NCBI GenBank assembly: GCA_036186865.1
Contig: AP025075.1
Location: 21,130,717 to 21,194,716 of the forward strand
DNA length: 64,000 nt
Direction: 5' to 3'
Source: Eustoma russellianum
Lineage: Eukaryota; Streptophyta; Magnoliopsida; Gentianales; Gentianaceae
Shown here: positions 32,118-45,303 of the stretch, in pieces
Layout: every line of letters starts with the position of its first letter
How positions within the stretch are numbered: the first letter of the stretch is position 1
Program-made: the position numbers and the translations under genes
The notes under the pieces: generated by a model
Told to the model about the DNA's origin: nothing
Databases searched by the model: none
What the model saw: only the letters and a program-made list of their open reading frames with translations

Positions 32118-35100
32118 TGTTGTACCCAACGAAACTCGTATTGTATTTGAAACTCGTATGAAAAGGCGTAATAAAATATTAGTTCTTCCAAGTAAATTTT
32201 ATTAAGTTTATTATCGCTTCTTTAATTATCCTTCCTTAAAGTAAATACTATAAGAAATAGTATAATACTCCAAGTATTTATTATGGAGTATGTGAAATGA
32301 CCATTTTGCCCCTCCAAGATCTTGGGAATTTCGGCCACAAGGGCCTTAAAGGACTTTAGAGTATTCTTCCTTTATGAGAAGACTAGCATTAATGGTCTTC
32401 TTAAAAGCAAGCCTAAAAGCCTAAACAAGAAATTAAATATTATAAGTAATGGTGTAATTATATAAGCATGAGTTATGAAATGTGAGAAATAACAACCCTC
32501 CCCAACACCCATTGAATTCGGCCACCACAAGAAGGAGTTCTAGAAGACTCCTTATTCTTCACATTTCTATTTTATTATGAAGACCAAAATAAAATAATTA
32601 GGAAATGCAAGCATGGGGACCAAAAGGTGGTCAAATTTCAAGACCCCAAGATTCTATCTACCTTTCATCCATTGTTGTCTCCTCCCCTTGACCAAGACCG
32701 CCGGCTCCCTCCCCTCTTCTTCCCCATGGAGCCTTCTTCAATATAACAAGAAGCTCCTCCTCCATCTCCAACAAAGAACACTCTCAAGAGCATCCTAAGT
32801 AAACCACCTAAGGAATTGTTGAACACTTAGGCTACACCTTGATCCCTTCATACGGCAAGCTAGCTAAGGGATTCAAAGAATTCATTCCATCTTCAAGCTC
32901 CAAGTCTCCTCTAGGTGAGTAATATCTTAGCTTCTAGAATGGTTTCCATTTTCTCTTACATTTGAAGCTCACATTTTGATTGTTTTCATCACTAAAATCA
33001 TGAGCTTCATTGGTCACTAGGTGAGAATTTGTCAAGCTAGTAAATAGTGCCAACATCTTGGTGGTTTGAATCCATTTCAAACTCCATTCAAGCCTCATTT
33101 TGGTAACCTAATCTAGCTCTATTCTTCATTTAAAATGATAGCTAATGTTCTTCCTTTTTCTCCCTCAATACCATATGCTATATGGAGTAGTGGAGGAAAC
33201 TTCAATCCATTTCATCCAAGGTTCAAGCTAGAGGAAGGTTTCTAGCTTAAAGAGACAAGAATACTCTAGACAATCTTGACTTATTTGTTAAGTGTATTCT
33301 TGAATGACTAGCAATTTCTAAGTTATGAATCTTAGTTGAAGATCCTAAGTACAAAGCATGAGAACTAGTTGTTATAAAGAAAAGTGTTGGCATGATTGAA
33401 TGATTTGCTATATGGATGTGTTGTGACTGTTTTAGCAAGATTCATGTGTAGCCTAAGGAATTTTATGAGACCTGGAATGATTATGTTAAAGTGTGTATTT
33501 AGTGGTTAGTAAGTTATTTTGGGAAATAAAGTTGGGTAATGCTTGACCAACAAAAGTGATGAAATGCTGGAATTACTAGAACTGGGCAGTTTAAGTGGTG
33601 AATTGTGTGACCTGAAAATGGACTTTGGAACGTGCAAATTAGCCGATTTTTGGTCTTGTATGTTTATTAAATCTGTGAGTTGGAATTTTGATAAAAGGAC
33701 TTGTGGTTTATCCGTAATAAAATGTTTAGTGACAACTGGTCATTCCAGATTCTACATGTACCCAGTTTTGGGAAAATAATCAAATGACCCCTCTAAACCT
33801 ATTGGATTGCTATGAAATTTTTATGGAAATTACCTAAGACATAGATGAACATGTCCATGTAAATAAATCATCTTGGGACCATTTTTTTGATGGTTAACCA
33901 CTGAAGTGAAGTTGGTGTTACGAAACTGGAAAACATGACAGAATTATGGCATAAGTTGGGAGGCCTTATTCTTGTGGAGTTGGACTTGTATGAGCTGTTT
34001 GGGCATATGAACATTATTCCTTGGTGTGTTTACTATGTTTTTCAGGTGTTGGCCCAAATTAAATAAGATTTTATGGTCTTGAAATTAAGGTAAAGATGGG
34101 TACTGCACTGCTGGATTCAGCAGTACTCTTTCTAGTGACTTAATGATTTGAGGGTTTGATCTATCTCGAAACGTTACGAAATTTTTATGGCATGTAGATA
34201 AGACTCTATTATGCATATGTGTGGCATGGGATTATGAAAATAGGCCTAATTTGATATGTTTGAGGCCGCATAAATAGAACGTTAATTCTGGAAAAATTTT
34301 CCAGCTGAAAGAACAAGGCCATATATGTATTATGTGATGCATTTAGTCATGAATTGCATATTGCACATCATGCATTGCATCATCCTCATTTACATGAGTT
34401 ATGAAACTGATTTATGTCAAAGAAATTACAGAATGCTCTTTTAAAGAAAAGATTTCAATTTTGAAAAGAATGACTCCTATTGGTACCATTGATTCCTGGC
34501 CAGCATAACCTGCTCCAGATCCGGGGTTAATTGGTCTGATGATGATTATGACTGTTTAGGCCCGGAGAGAATAGACCTGATTATGATGATTACGACCGTT
34601 CAGGCCCGGAGAGAATAGACCTGATTATGATGATTATGACTGTTCAGGCATGGAGAGAATAGACCTGATTATGATGATTATGACCGTTCAGGCCCGGAGA
34701 GAATAGACCTGATAATGATGATTTATGACCGTACAGGTCCAGAGAGAATAGACCTGATGACGATGATTGATTGTATGACCGTTTCCAGATCCGGACATAA
34801 TAGATCTGAAGGGAATGGTATGACCGTCTCAGATCCGGATATAATAGATCTGAATACTCACTTCTCTCGTTTAATTGACGATAGTGTTTTTGAAAGAAGG
34901 AATGAACGAACTTATCCTCATTTTATCATGATGCATCACATGTGCATATTCATGCATGCTGCATTTCATGGCTAGTCGAACGATTGATGTACTCTTACTT
35001 AGGCTATGATGTTATGATTTAATACCTTCTAAGTTATGATCCTAATGTGATTTCTTATCCCATAAGTTATGATATATTTTCCTTACGGGTAACGGATTGA

Positions 35101-35512
35101 CGGTCATGTATGTTGTGAATCCAAACTTTTTTGGGGTTTGGTTCTTGTGTATATTTTCCATTTAATTCATGATTGTTTATGGTGTACTTGCTGGTGACTT
35201 TGTCACTCACCCCTTATTTTTCCTCCCAGAGGCTGCAGAAAACAGGGTAGAGTGGATCGATGACGAGCCTAGGGTTTCTTATCCATAGACGTGCGAGAGG
35301 AGGACAGCTTAAGGACTTTGTTATGATGGTTATGTTTGATGGACTTATGATGGAACTTTAAATTCGGATTCCTCTTTATATTTTGTGGACATGGTTGTAA
35401 ACGTTGTGATGGATATTCGACATGCTTTTTTTCAAAAGTTTTATTCTGCCTCAGTTTTTGTTTACCTGTTGACGTGTAAGCAGGAAAGTCCATACAATTC
35501 ACTATGGACTAC
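32118..35512 (+). repeat. 3' LTR of the Tekay-like element, 3' end deleted
   Basis: Matches the 5' LTR from TGTTGTACCC to about TATGGACTAC (35,503-35,512), then passes directly into copia-1 RNase H. The part equivalent to 26,903-26,989 is absent. Donor-like CTAG/GTGAGT at 32,915 and acceptor-like CCTCCCAG at 35,229 are both kept. Many substitutions and small indels separate the two LTRs, so the insertion is not young. Confidence 0.92.
34525..34855 (+). repeat. 44-45-base tandem repeat in the Tekay-like 3' LTR
   Basis: Same unit as at 25,965-26,240 but with an additional copy (about 34,620-34,664). LTRs are identical at insertion, so the array length changed afterwards in one LTR. Confidence 0.8.
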
Positions 35513-36117
35513 ATTACACAAGATATCCAGCACTATTAGAAGGGTACTGCGATGCCAACTAGATATCTGATTGTAAAGACTCTAAATCCACTAGTAGATG
35601 TGCATTCACAGTTGGTGGTGCTGCTGTGTCGTGGAAATCCACAAATCAAACGTGCATAGCTCGTTCCACCATAGAAGCTGAGTTTATAGCACTAGATGAA
35701 GCTAGGGAAGAGGCTGAATGATCGAAATTTCATGGAGAATGTACCATGTTGGCCTAAGCCGATCGCTCTTATAAGCATACATTGTGATAGTCAATTTGCT
35801 ATAGAACGAGCTCAAAGTAGCATGTATTATGGTAAGTCTCGACACATACGTCGAAGACATAACTCCATTAACCGGTTGATCTCTAACGGCGTGATTTCCA
35901 TTGATTATATAAAGTGAAAGGAGAATATTACGGATCCGCTTACAAAAGGATTATCAAGAGATCAGATGTCAAATTTGACAAACGGAATGGCATTAAAGCC
36001 TATAATGCAAGAACCTTTGTTACGGAAACCCAACTTTGTTGACTGGAGATCCCAGAATCTTGGTTCAATGGGACAACTAAGTTATAAAGTTTCAGTGAGC
36101 ACATACTCATTCTGTTA
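35513..36117 (+). pseudogene. copia-1 pol, 3' part: RNase H
   Basis: Continuation of the copia-1 frame beyond the gypsy insertion. Recognisable RNase H motifs are YCDAN (35,548), TSRCAFTVGGAAVSWKS, and CIARSTIEAEF (about 35,653), then HCDSQFAI and KSRHIRRRHNSI. A TAG after YCDAN replaces the conserved Trp, and TGA at 35,915 ends the open stretch before KENITDPLTKG. About nine codons expected between the two halves are missing, so the insertion junction also carries a deletion. Confidence 0.85.
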
Positions 36118-36558
36118 AATAAAAGTGATGTTTGCAGAAAGAGTTAAGGTAAGCTAAGGCTTTTAATGTTTCCTATATCTTGGTATATCAAGTGGGGTAT
36201 GGCAGAATACTCTTTAAAGGAATCACCTATGCAAGTATAAAGTGGGGTCACTTCTATGGGAATCCTGTGAGGCAAGGATGCTCCAAAACACTTTCTAAAA
36301 CCAAGGTGTTCATGGCCAAAACAAACACAACTATGAGAACCAAAGGTGTTCAAAGGAAATGTTGTGTGAATGCTATTGTCTAGGTTCACAATAAATGCCA
36401 TTTAGTTCAAGACATCAAGTCACTAATTAGTATCCCATAGTATATCACTAACAAATGTTCAAAGGCAGAAGCTACCTCTTCTGATTCAACATTTTCTTGT
36501 CTGACTTCTCGATAGAGTCTACTATGCATTTGCATTAATTTCCATTCAAATGGGGGAT

Positions 36559-37476
36559 TGTTGGAGAAATTAGGAAGTTTGGGCTTTGACCCAATAAGAC
36601 AAGTTGCAAAATTGGTTAAGCAACATACTTTGAGCTTAATTATAATGTTTCCATTATTGACACATTAAAACTAATAGGCCCTTAATTATCTGCGTAACTA
36701 GTAGTTAATTTTAGGCTTTGGAATCACTCAATTACGATACTAGGTGAATGAGAAATTAATGCTCAAAATAGATGAAAAACATGATTTAATGGGTGATGTG
36801 CCTTATTCTTAGGAGGCCACATCACCCTTATGAAGGGAATACCACATTGGACAAATGAGTTTATTTAGACACATTATAAATGGTTAGAATGGTCACTTTA
36901 GGTTTGCCCTAAGGGCAAGAAATATTTGACCGGAGGGAAGACGTAGATAGCTGCCACACACGTGCAAATGCGTGCGCACACCACCGCCCGCTCGTCTGTC
37001 TGTCTGGCTCGGCTCGACTTGGGCTCGTGGCTCGTGGCTCAGGGACTCGTGGGTTGGGCCAATTCCTATCTTTTTGGAGAAAATTTCTTTGCGCTTTAGG
37101 ATTAATTATTTTTTGTAAATAGTTAAAGGATTTAGGCCTAGCTGTGCAGCGGCCCAACGTAACATCTCCTAGTTCGATCTGGTCCATCCATTATCATCAG
37201 ACCTTCCTTATGTGATAAGATTAAACGGTTTTGATCTAACGGCATCGGAGATGTCAGCTTTGATCCAGCAGCTATAATTCAAACTGACCAAACCGTCCAA
37301 CCGAATGTGGTTTTCATCCAACGCTCTAGGATTATTCTAGAGTTCGGTTTTCACCTGACGGCTGTGATTTAAACCATCCAAAACCGCCCAACATACACTA
37401 TTTTGGTTTTGATCCGATGGCTCTGTTGATCTATGGTTTTGATCCGATGGTCACAATTCCATCTACGAAAAATGAT
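36559..37476 (+). repeat. 3' LTR of copia-1, truncated
   Basis: Starts TGTTGGAGAAATTAGG directly after the polypurine tract TGGGGGAT (36,551-36,558) and follows the 5' LTR until 37,476, where the gag-only Copia LTR starts. The 5' copy continues past the equivalent point, so the last several hundred bases are missing here. Confidence 0.85.
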
Positions 37477-40158
37477 TGGTAGGACCTGTATAGCACCACT
37501 AGAAGGGGGGGTTGAATAGTGAGTGCGAAAAATTTGGTTTTTAAAAACTTTTGGACCAAACACCACACTTCTGAAAACAGTTTCTGTTTTCAGATCTTGT
37601 TTTGAAATATTTGAATGACCTAGTTGTAGACCTTCAAAAACTATGACATTTAGTGAATATGTACTCTCAGATGTTCTGAGTGTCTCACAAAAAATGTCAA
37701 ATTAAAACTCTACTCCTAACCCCTTGAAAATGCGTTTTTGGTTAGATTGCGCAAATCTGCCAGAAACCGTACTCCAAATTGAAAATTTTATTCCTATTAA
37801 TTGGTGACTCCAAATGGTCTGAAATATTTATGACAAGACCCTTGAGATATGTATTTTAGTGGGTTGGAACCGTTTTTGAAAATTGTTTTGGGAAATATGT
37901 CAGCCACGTTGATGTTCTCAACCTTTGCAAATCTGAAACTCAGATTGCACTAGTCTTAGAACTACTCACGTTTGACTGACTTATCCTTATCCAAATGAGT
38001 TGAAACTTGAGCCAAATGAAAGCTAGGATATGTGGCTATCTTTCTGAAAAATGTAAAAATTTTTGAAAATCGTTTACTTATTTTACCTAGCAACAAACTC
38101 AACGCAGAAACCTGAAAACTGAAAGTAAAGTGCAGTAAAGTAAGAACGCCAAGGATTTTATACTGGTTCTGTTAAATCAACCTACTCTAGTCTTCGAAGA
38201 CACCTTCCTTGGTTATCACTAAACACAATAAAAACCTTACTATAAGGGTGACTGGAGTTAAATACTACTCCACCCTTTTACAACCAATACAATAGAGCAA
38301 ACGAATCGCGGACACCACCACCGATCGAATGAAGCTTTGATCATACCTTGATCAAACTTTTACAATAATGAACGAGTGTGGGTGGTATATTCAAAGCCTA
38401 TACAATATGTAAAATATATGAACAATAGGCTTGAGAGAAAAAGAAGAAGAAGAAGAAGAAAGAAAAGAAGAAGAAGAAAGTAGTATAGCTTCTTGCACTT
38501 CAGAGAATGTGAGTTGTAGCCTAAGCCTTGTTTGCACTATTCTTCCCCTTTTATCCACATGTGGCCGCCCCAGTTAGGGCCTCTTCCTTCTTGAGAATTC
38601 TCTTTAATGTCCTTGGAAGATTGCCTTGTGTAGAGATGACACCATCTTTCTTACTTGGCGCCACATGATTGGAAGGATGACTTGACCTTGCTTACTTGTC
38701 ACTTAATGATTGGTCCAACTTGGCATCCTTTAATGAGCTGTAAAATCTGGAAAAAAAACTTACAAAACATGTGCTCAAAAGTAGTGAAAACATTATCATA
38801 CTATCACCTTTAAATCCCTTGAATTTTGGAGACAAATTTGAGGTGTATTAAGACCAAGAAAACGCCACTCTTAGTAGCATGTGTTGAATTTTCAGCATGT
38901 GTTGCATTTTGAAATCTTTCCTTGTGTGGTGCCCTCTTCAATGTCATCAATCTTGTGTGGAATATTATCCACCAATTGAAACGCCAAATAAGCTCCGCCT
39001 AGGCTCCACCGTGGCTGAAATAGGCGCGTACAATGAATGGACATGTGCTGAAATTTCATTTTAGTAAGCTTTGTCAAATAATGCACAGTATTTACACATA
39101 TATGGTAAATAAAAATCAGCCCTATTTTGAATTTTCTAGAACACTTTAATATGTCTTAAATTTGCAAAAAGTGTCTAGATACATGTTACATCTCATTCCA
39201 AAAAAAAACGTTCCATGTGATATGTTCGTAGAAAATCGAATTTTCGACTTTCGTCGATTACACGATTTTTCTCCGATTACATTCAAAATTCTTGCATGTG
39301 TAATATATATTACGTCACACATAATATACATAAAATAAAGTAGATATTCAGCTCATGTGACTAGTGAGAAAACGTCCATGTGCTTAAAAAATTTGAATTT
39401 GAAATCTCCACAATTTTAGCCTAAATTGTGAGTGATTTGTGTGTGTCACCATGGAATGATTTAGTGGCTGATATTAACATGTGAGCTATGAAAATTTTGG
39501 ATATTTTTGATGTATATGGGCTAGCCATCTTTGTATGTCAAGTACATGACACATCGGTGAAGTTTTGGTAGTCACCCGATACGACAATTTTCGGTTTATG
39601 ACCTTGTAACATGTCGTTATAATTTTGTCATCACCTTGACTTATATCATATAATATAAGACTGAATATACTCATAAATATGAGGTGGATATAGTGGTGTG
39701 ACGTCGACGTACGTTTGTAATATATGTAACGTGCTGGTAGTACGTCGGAATATATGTTTATTGTGCCTTTTTAACAAAAATATGAATATATATATATATA
39801 GGCGTGTAATATAAGTAGGGAGGAGACTTTCCATTTCCAAATTTTTTTCCATGTAGCTTCCACCAAATATATCTTCATTTAATGAACTAGTTAGTTCATT
39901 AACTTAAGCATTTCACTTAATGAACTAGTTTAGTTCATTAATTGTGACACCTGAAAATAATACAAAGACAACAAATGTGTGTCATATGATGTAAGCTGTA
40001 ACACTTCATGTCTTGTTAGTATGGCAACAATATATATATAAACATATGAAGCATGTATATCACATAAACGTGTCAAGTAAAAATTTATTTATGCATTTTG
40101 TAAGCTCGTACCATGTAAATCATGCATTTGTAAATCATTCAAACACTTTTTCTCAACA
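37477..40158 (-). repeat. LTR a of the gag-only Copia array
   Basis: Plus-strand edges TGGTAGGACCTGTATAGC and TTTTTCTCAACA, about 2,682 bp. It abuts copia-1's broken 3' LTR on the left. On the right, ATATCCCCCTCTTGATG is the polypurine tract read backwards. Contains a GAA-rich (minus: TTC) run at about 38,440-38,480 and a (TA)n tract at about 39,786. No genes. Confidence 0.85.
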
Positions 40159-40656
40159 ATATCCCCCTCTTGATGATTTACAAAATAACATTTTTTCATG
40201 ATTTAAATGTGATCGCTCCCCCTCCAATTGTGCACAAATTTGAATTTGAATTTTGAATTTCATATCATCTTGCGCTCTCCCTTAAATCATGCTTCTCTCC
40301 CCCCTTAAATCATGTTTTTCTCTCCCCTTTTATTTTGCAAATGTCATCAAAAGCACAAGTAAAAAGGAAAGAAATAGCAGTTTATAACATATAGAATCAT
40401 GCATTTCAAGTGCGCTCTTAAGGGTATTTATTCAACCCTTTGCAAATGTACCTTTTGATACACAAACTTGGGTGACCTTCCTTGATCTACCAAAAGGTGA
40501 GAAAAGAGATGAGGACGCAATATAATAAATGTTAGGTGCAAATCCGTTTGTCTTATAGCCGAGAATGCCATCATGCTCAAGACAAGATTTTTGTTTTTGA
40601 TATGCATTTGTGTTCGTGTGCATAGTGCGTGATCTAAATGCATTTGTGTTGTATGA

Positions 40657-42369
40657 TCATCGTGTATGAAGCAATGATTTCCTTTCATATCTATACGGCA
40701 CATGATTGTATTTTGTATGATATGAAGAATAAGGAGCATGATAAGATGAGATGAGTGGTGTACTAGTCGTCTTCTTGAGTTGTATAGTTGCATGCGGTTT
40801 CTTAGATGAAGATAAAATAAATTTTGTTGACTTATTCTTTATTTTATTATCTTCCACATACTCTAATCCGGTTTTATCATTTTCAAGCTTTTGGACGGAA
40901 ATGAGACGATCTAGCATGCTTGTACCCGAATCGAATAGTTTTACTGTCTTTTGTAAATCATTGTCTCTTGATTTAAAATTTGAAATCTCAACATTCATCT
41001 CCGTGTTCTCAGATGTTAAGGAGGAAATCTCAGATTTTAATGAATTTATCATGCAAGACGACTCTTCTTTTGAATCGTTTAGTTGAGATACAAGATTTGA
41101 GTTTGAAGATTCTAACAATTTCTTGTCTTCAATTAAACTTTTCTTTTCTTTTGCTAGAGCCTTAGAAAACTTATGCAACTCAAGATATTGACAAAACAAA
41201 TCATCATATGAAGGCTCAGAATCAGAATCAGAAGATACCTCATTTGATGCTTTGGATGCAAGGCATACTTGAGCCATTTTCTCTTTGTCTTCTTCATTTT
41301 CGGAATTGGATGAATCACTCCATGTGGAGGCTTTAAGGGGTCTTCTCATTTGTCTAGGTTATGAGATAGGTCTAGTTTTTGTCCGATCCTTGTCATGGTT
41401 TTTTTCATTGTTTTGTCCTTGTTCGGTCAGTCATAAGAGATAAGTTCAAGTCTTCCACAAGTATAACACTTAATATCCTCATTATGTGTATTTTTATTTA
41501 TTTGATTCTTAGATGAAGTAGACTTAGGTTTATCTTTAAGTGATTTCTCATTATCTTTCTTAATCTTTTAGCCAATGTGATTAGATCTTCATCATCGGAA
41601 TATGTGTCACTATCATCTATGCGATCATAAGAAGTAGAGATGTATTCATTTGATTTAAAGGCTATAGCCTTGTCTTGTTTAGAAGTAGATTCAGAATTAC
41701 TTAAAGTGAGTTTGTTTTCATATACCTTCAATGATCCGATTAGTTCCTCTATTTTTATTGATCTTGTTTCTTTACTTTCCTCAATCGCTGTGACTTTGGG
41801 GTCCCATTCGGATGGGAGACTTTTTAGCACCTTTTGAACCTTTTCTTGTTTAGAAAAAGCTTTTCCAAGAGACTCAAGAGAATTGTAGATGTTAGTCAAG
41901 CGTAAGTCCATATCAACAATAGATTCGTTTGGTAATAACTTGAAAGACTCAAGAGTAGACATAAGCATATTTAGTTTAGACTCTTTAACTTGACTAGTCC
42001 CTTCATGTTTTATTTCGAGAATTCTCCACATCTCTTGGGCACTAGAGCAATTAGACACATAACTTGATTCACTTTTACTTAGGCCATTTAAAAGAAGTTG
42101 CATACCCTTGGCATTCATACTTAATCTCTTTTTATCGTCTACGGTATACTCTTCCTTAGGATTTACTACTTCTAACGTAACCCATCAATCGTAGTTATTT
42201 TAGACAGAATAAAAGGACCGTCTTCTATGATGGACCATAAGTCTATATCAATAGCCATATAGAAAAGCTTCATTCTAAGTTTCCATTGTATAAAAGACTC
42301 ACTTTCGAAAAGAGGAGGCCTTACGGTTGGCATTCTTTCTTGCTCGATTTTATAACTAGCGGATGTCAT
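40657..42369 (-). pseudogene. Gag of the gag-only Copia-type element, broken
   Basis: Translation starts at 42,369 (MTSASYKIEQERM), followed by a DUF4219-type stretch (PPLFESESFIQWKLRMKLF). A frameshift near 42,170 leads into the UBN2 domain (42,118-41,498; EMWRILEIKHEGTSQVKESK, LPSEWDPKVTAI). The knuckle region near 41,455 keeps only CYTCG. The C-terminal part (41,349-40,657) is acidic (SDSSNSENEED, SSDSDSEPSYDDL) and then a long coiled coil, typical of this gag class. A stop and shift separate the pieces. The protein would assemble particles; no enzymatic domain is present. Confidence 0.8.
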
Positions 42370-42404
42370 CTCACAAAGATCGTCGGATCACCTTGTAGTG
42401 AGTG

Positions 42405-42420
42405 CCTGCTCTCTGATACA
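42405..42420 (-). promoter_or_regulatory. Primer-binding site of the gag-only Copia element
   Basis: The minus strand reads TGTATCAGAGAGCAGG three bases after the LTR end (CCTACA). It matches the Met-tRNA-type site TGGTATCAGAG with one change. It fixes the element's orientation as minus. Confidence 0.75.
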
Positions 42421-42423
42421 ACT

Positions 42424-44737
42424 TGTAGGACCTGTATAGCACCACTAGAAGGGGGGAATGAATAGTGAGTGCGGAAAATTTGGTTTTTAAAAACTTTTGG
42501 ACCAAAAACCTCACTTCTAAAAACAGTTTCTGTTTTCAGATCCTGTTTTAAAATATTTGACTGACCTAGTTGCAGACATCCAAAAATTATGAAATTCGGT
42601 GGGAATGTACTCTGCAATGTTTTGAGTGTCTCACAATAATTTCAAATTAAAACTCTACTTCAAACCCCTTGAAAATACGTTATTGGTAAGATTACACAAA
42701 TCTGCTAGAAACCGTACTTCGACTTGAAAATTTTATTCCCATTAATTGGTGAGTCCAAATGGTCTGCAATGTTTATGATAAGACCCTTAAGATATTTATT
42801 TTACTGGGTTAAAATAGTTTTTGAAATTTGTTTTGGGAAGTATGTCAACCACGTTGATGTTCTCAACCTTTGCAAATCTGAAAATCAGATTGCACTAGTC
42901 ACAGAACTATTCATGTTTGACTGACTTATACTTATCCCAATGAGTTGAAACTTACGCCTTATAAAATATAGGATATGTGGCTATGTTTTCGCAAAATTTT
43001 ATAATTGTTGAAAATCGTTTACTATTTTTAGCGTTGCAACGAACGCAACACAGAAAAATGAAAACTGAAAGTAAACTGCAGTAAAGTAAGAACGCAAATG
43101 ATTTTATACTGGTTCGGTTAAATCAACCTACTCTAGTCTTTGAGGACACCTTCTTCGGTTATCACTAAACATAATAAACACCTTACCACAAGAGTGACTG
43201 GAGTTAAACACTAACTCCACACTTTATACAATTAATACAGTCGAGCAAACGAATCATGGACACCACCACTGATCGAATGAAGGTTTGATCACACCTTGAT
43301 CAACCTTTTACAACAATCAACAAGTGTGGGTGGTATACTCAAAGCCTATACAATATGTAGAATATATGAACAATAGGCTTGAGAGAAGAAGAAGAAGAAG
43401 AAAGAAAAGGAGAAGAAGAAAGTAGTATAGCTTCTTGCACTTGAGAGAATGTGAGTTGTAGCCTAAATCTTGTTTGCACTATTCTTTCCCTTTTTATCCA
43501 CATGTGGCCGCCACCCTTAGGGCCTCTTCCTTATTGAGAATTCTCTTTAATATCCTTGGAAGATTGCCTTATGTAGAGATGACACAATCTTGCTTACTTG
43601 GCGCAACATGATTGGAAGGATGACTTGACCTTGATTACTTGTCACTTGATGATTGGTCCAACTTGGCATCCTTTAATGAGCTGTAAAATCTGAAAAAAGA
43701 CTTACAAAACATGTGCTCAAAAGTAGTCAAAACATTACCATACTATCACCTTTCAATCCCTTGAATTTGGGAGAAAACTTTGAGGTGCGTTAAGCCCAAG
43801 AAAACGCCACTCTTAGTAGCATGTGCTGAATTTTCAGCATGTGTTGCATTTTGAAATCTTTCCTTGTGTGGTGCCCTCTTCAATGTCACCAATCTTGTGT
43901 GGCATATTATCTACCAATTTAAATGCTAAATAACCTCCACTTAGGCTCCGCCATGGCTGAAATATGCGTGTATAATGAATGGACATGTGCTGAAATTTCA
44001 TTTTAGTAAGCTTTGTCAAATAAGGCACAATATTTACGCATATATGGTAAATAACAATCAGCCATATTTTGAATTTTCTAGAAAACTTTAACATGTCTTA
44101 AATGTTTAAAAAGTGTCGAGATACATGTTACATCTCATGCCAAAAAAAATGTTCCATGTGATATGTTCGTAGAAAACCGAATTTTCGACTTTCGTCGATT
44201 ATACGATTTTTCTCCGATTAAATTCAAACTTCTTGCACATGTAATATATATTATCTCACACATAATATACATAAAATAAAGTAGATATTCAGCTCATGTG
44301 ACTAGTGGAGAAAACATCCACCTGCTTAAAAAATTTGAATTTGAAATCTCCACAATTTTAGCCTAAATTGTGGGTGATTTGTGTGCGCCACCATGGAATG
44401 ATTTAGTAGCTGATATTAACATATGAGCCACCAAACATTTTGTCTATTTTTGATGTATATGGGCTGGACATCTTTATATGGCAAGTACGTGACACGTCAG
44501 TGAAGTTTCGGTAGTCACCCGATACGATAATTTTCAGTTTATGACCTTGTAACGTGTCGTTATAATTTTGTCATAAGCATGACTTATATCATATTATATA
44601 AGACCAAAATATACTCATAAATATGAGGTGTATATAATGGTGTTATGTTGACATACGTTTGTAATATATGTAACGTGTCGGTAGTACGCCGGAATATATG
44701 TATATTGTGCCTTTTAACAAAAATATGAATATATATG

Positions 44738-44782
<45 letters not shown>

Positions 44783-45075
44783 CATGTAGCTTCCACCAAA
44801 TATATCTCCATTTAATGAACTAGTTAGTTCATTAACTTAAGCATTTCACTTAATGAGCTAAACTGTGGCACCTAAAAATAGTACAAAGACAACAAATATT
44901 TTCCATATGATGTAAGCTTTAACACTTCATGACTTGTTAGTACGGAAACAATATATATAAACATATGAAGCAAGTATATACATAAACGTGTCGAGTAAAA
45001 ATTTATTTATACATTTCATAAACTCGTACCATTTAAATCATGTATTTGTAAATTAGTCAAACATTTTTTCTCAAA
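42424..45075 (-). repeat. LTR b of the gag-only Copia array
   Basis: Plus-strand edges TGTAGGACCTGTATAGC and TTTCTCAAAA, about 2,652 bp. Clearly diverged from LTR a, but 43,047-43,453 is almost identical to 58,701-59,107 in LTR c. A pure (TA)n run lies at 44,748-44,779. Confidence 0.85.
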
Positions 45076-45303
45076 AAATCCCCCTTTTGATGATTTACAA
45101 AATAACATTGGTTCATGGTTTAAATGTGATCGCTCCCCCTCCAATTGTGCACAAATTTAAATTTGAATTTTGAACTTCATATCATCTTGCGCTCTCCCTT
45201 AAAGCATGCTTCTCTCTCCTTTAAATCATGTTTTTCTCTCTCCTTTTATTTTGTAAATGTCATCAAAAGTACAAGTAATAATGGAAAGAAATGGCAGTTT
45301 ATC
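45076..45303 (-). repeat. Internal region b, left piece
   Basis: AATCCCCCTTTTGATGATTT and following sequence match 40,159-40,388 of internal a. The piece ends with TTATC, the target duplicated on insertion of the gypsy array. No coding content. Confidence 0.8.

Larger units (their letters stand above)
23521..35512 (+). mobile_element. Tekay-like Ty3/gypsy chromovirus, nearly complete
   Basis: 5' LTR 23,521-26,989, tRNA-Met primer site 26,992, gag 27,308-28,550, pol to 32,073, polypurine tract 32,106-32,117, 3' LTR 32,118-35,512 (last ~87 bases lost). Domain order gag-PR-RT-RH-INT with a C-terminal chromodomain-like segment, plus very long LTRs, fits the Tekay/Del chromovirus lineage. It sits inside the copia-1 pol. 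The 5' flank ends ATGAGG; the 3' flank and target duplication are deleted. Two intron-like segments interrupt the coding region. Confidence 0.92.
18816..37476 (+). mobile_element. Ty1/copia element (copia-1), split by a gypsy insertion
   Basis: The left LTR starts at 18,816 (TGCTGGAGAAATTG) and the right LTR starts at 36,559 (TGTTGGAGAAATTA) after the polypurine tract TGGGGGAT. Domain order gag, protease, integrase, reverse transcriptase, RNase H is that of Ty1/copia. A Tekay-like gypsy element (23,521-35,512) interrupts pol between reverse transcriptase and RNase H. The right LTR is cut at 37,476 by the gag-only Copia array and its remainder was not found beyond 60,643. All genes are decayed. 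Confidence 0.9.
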
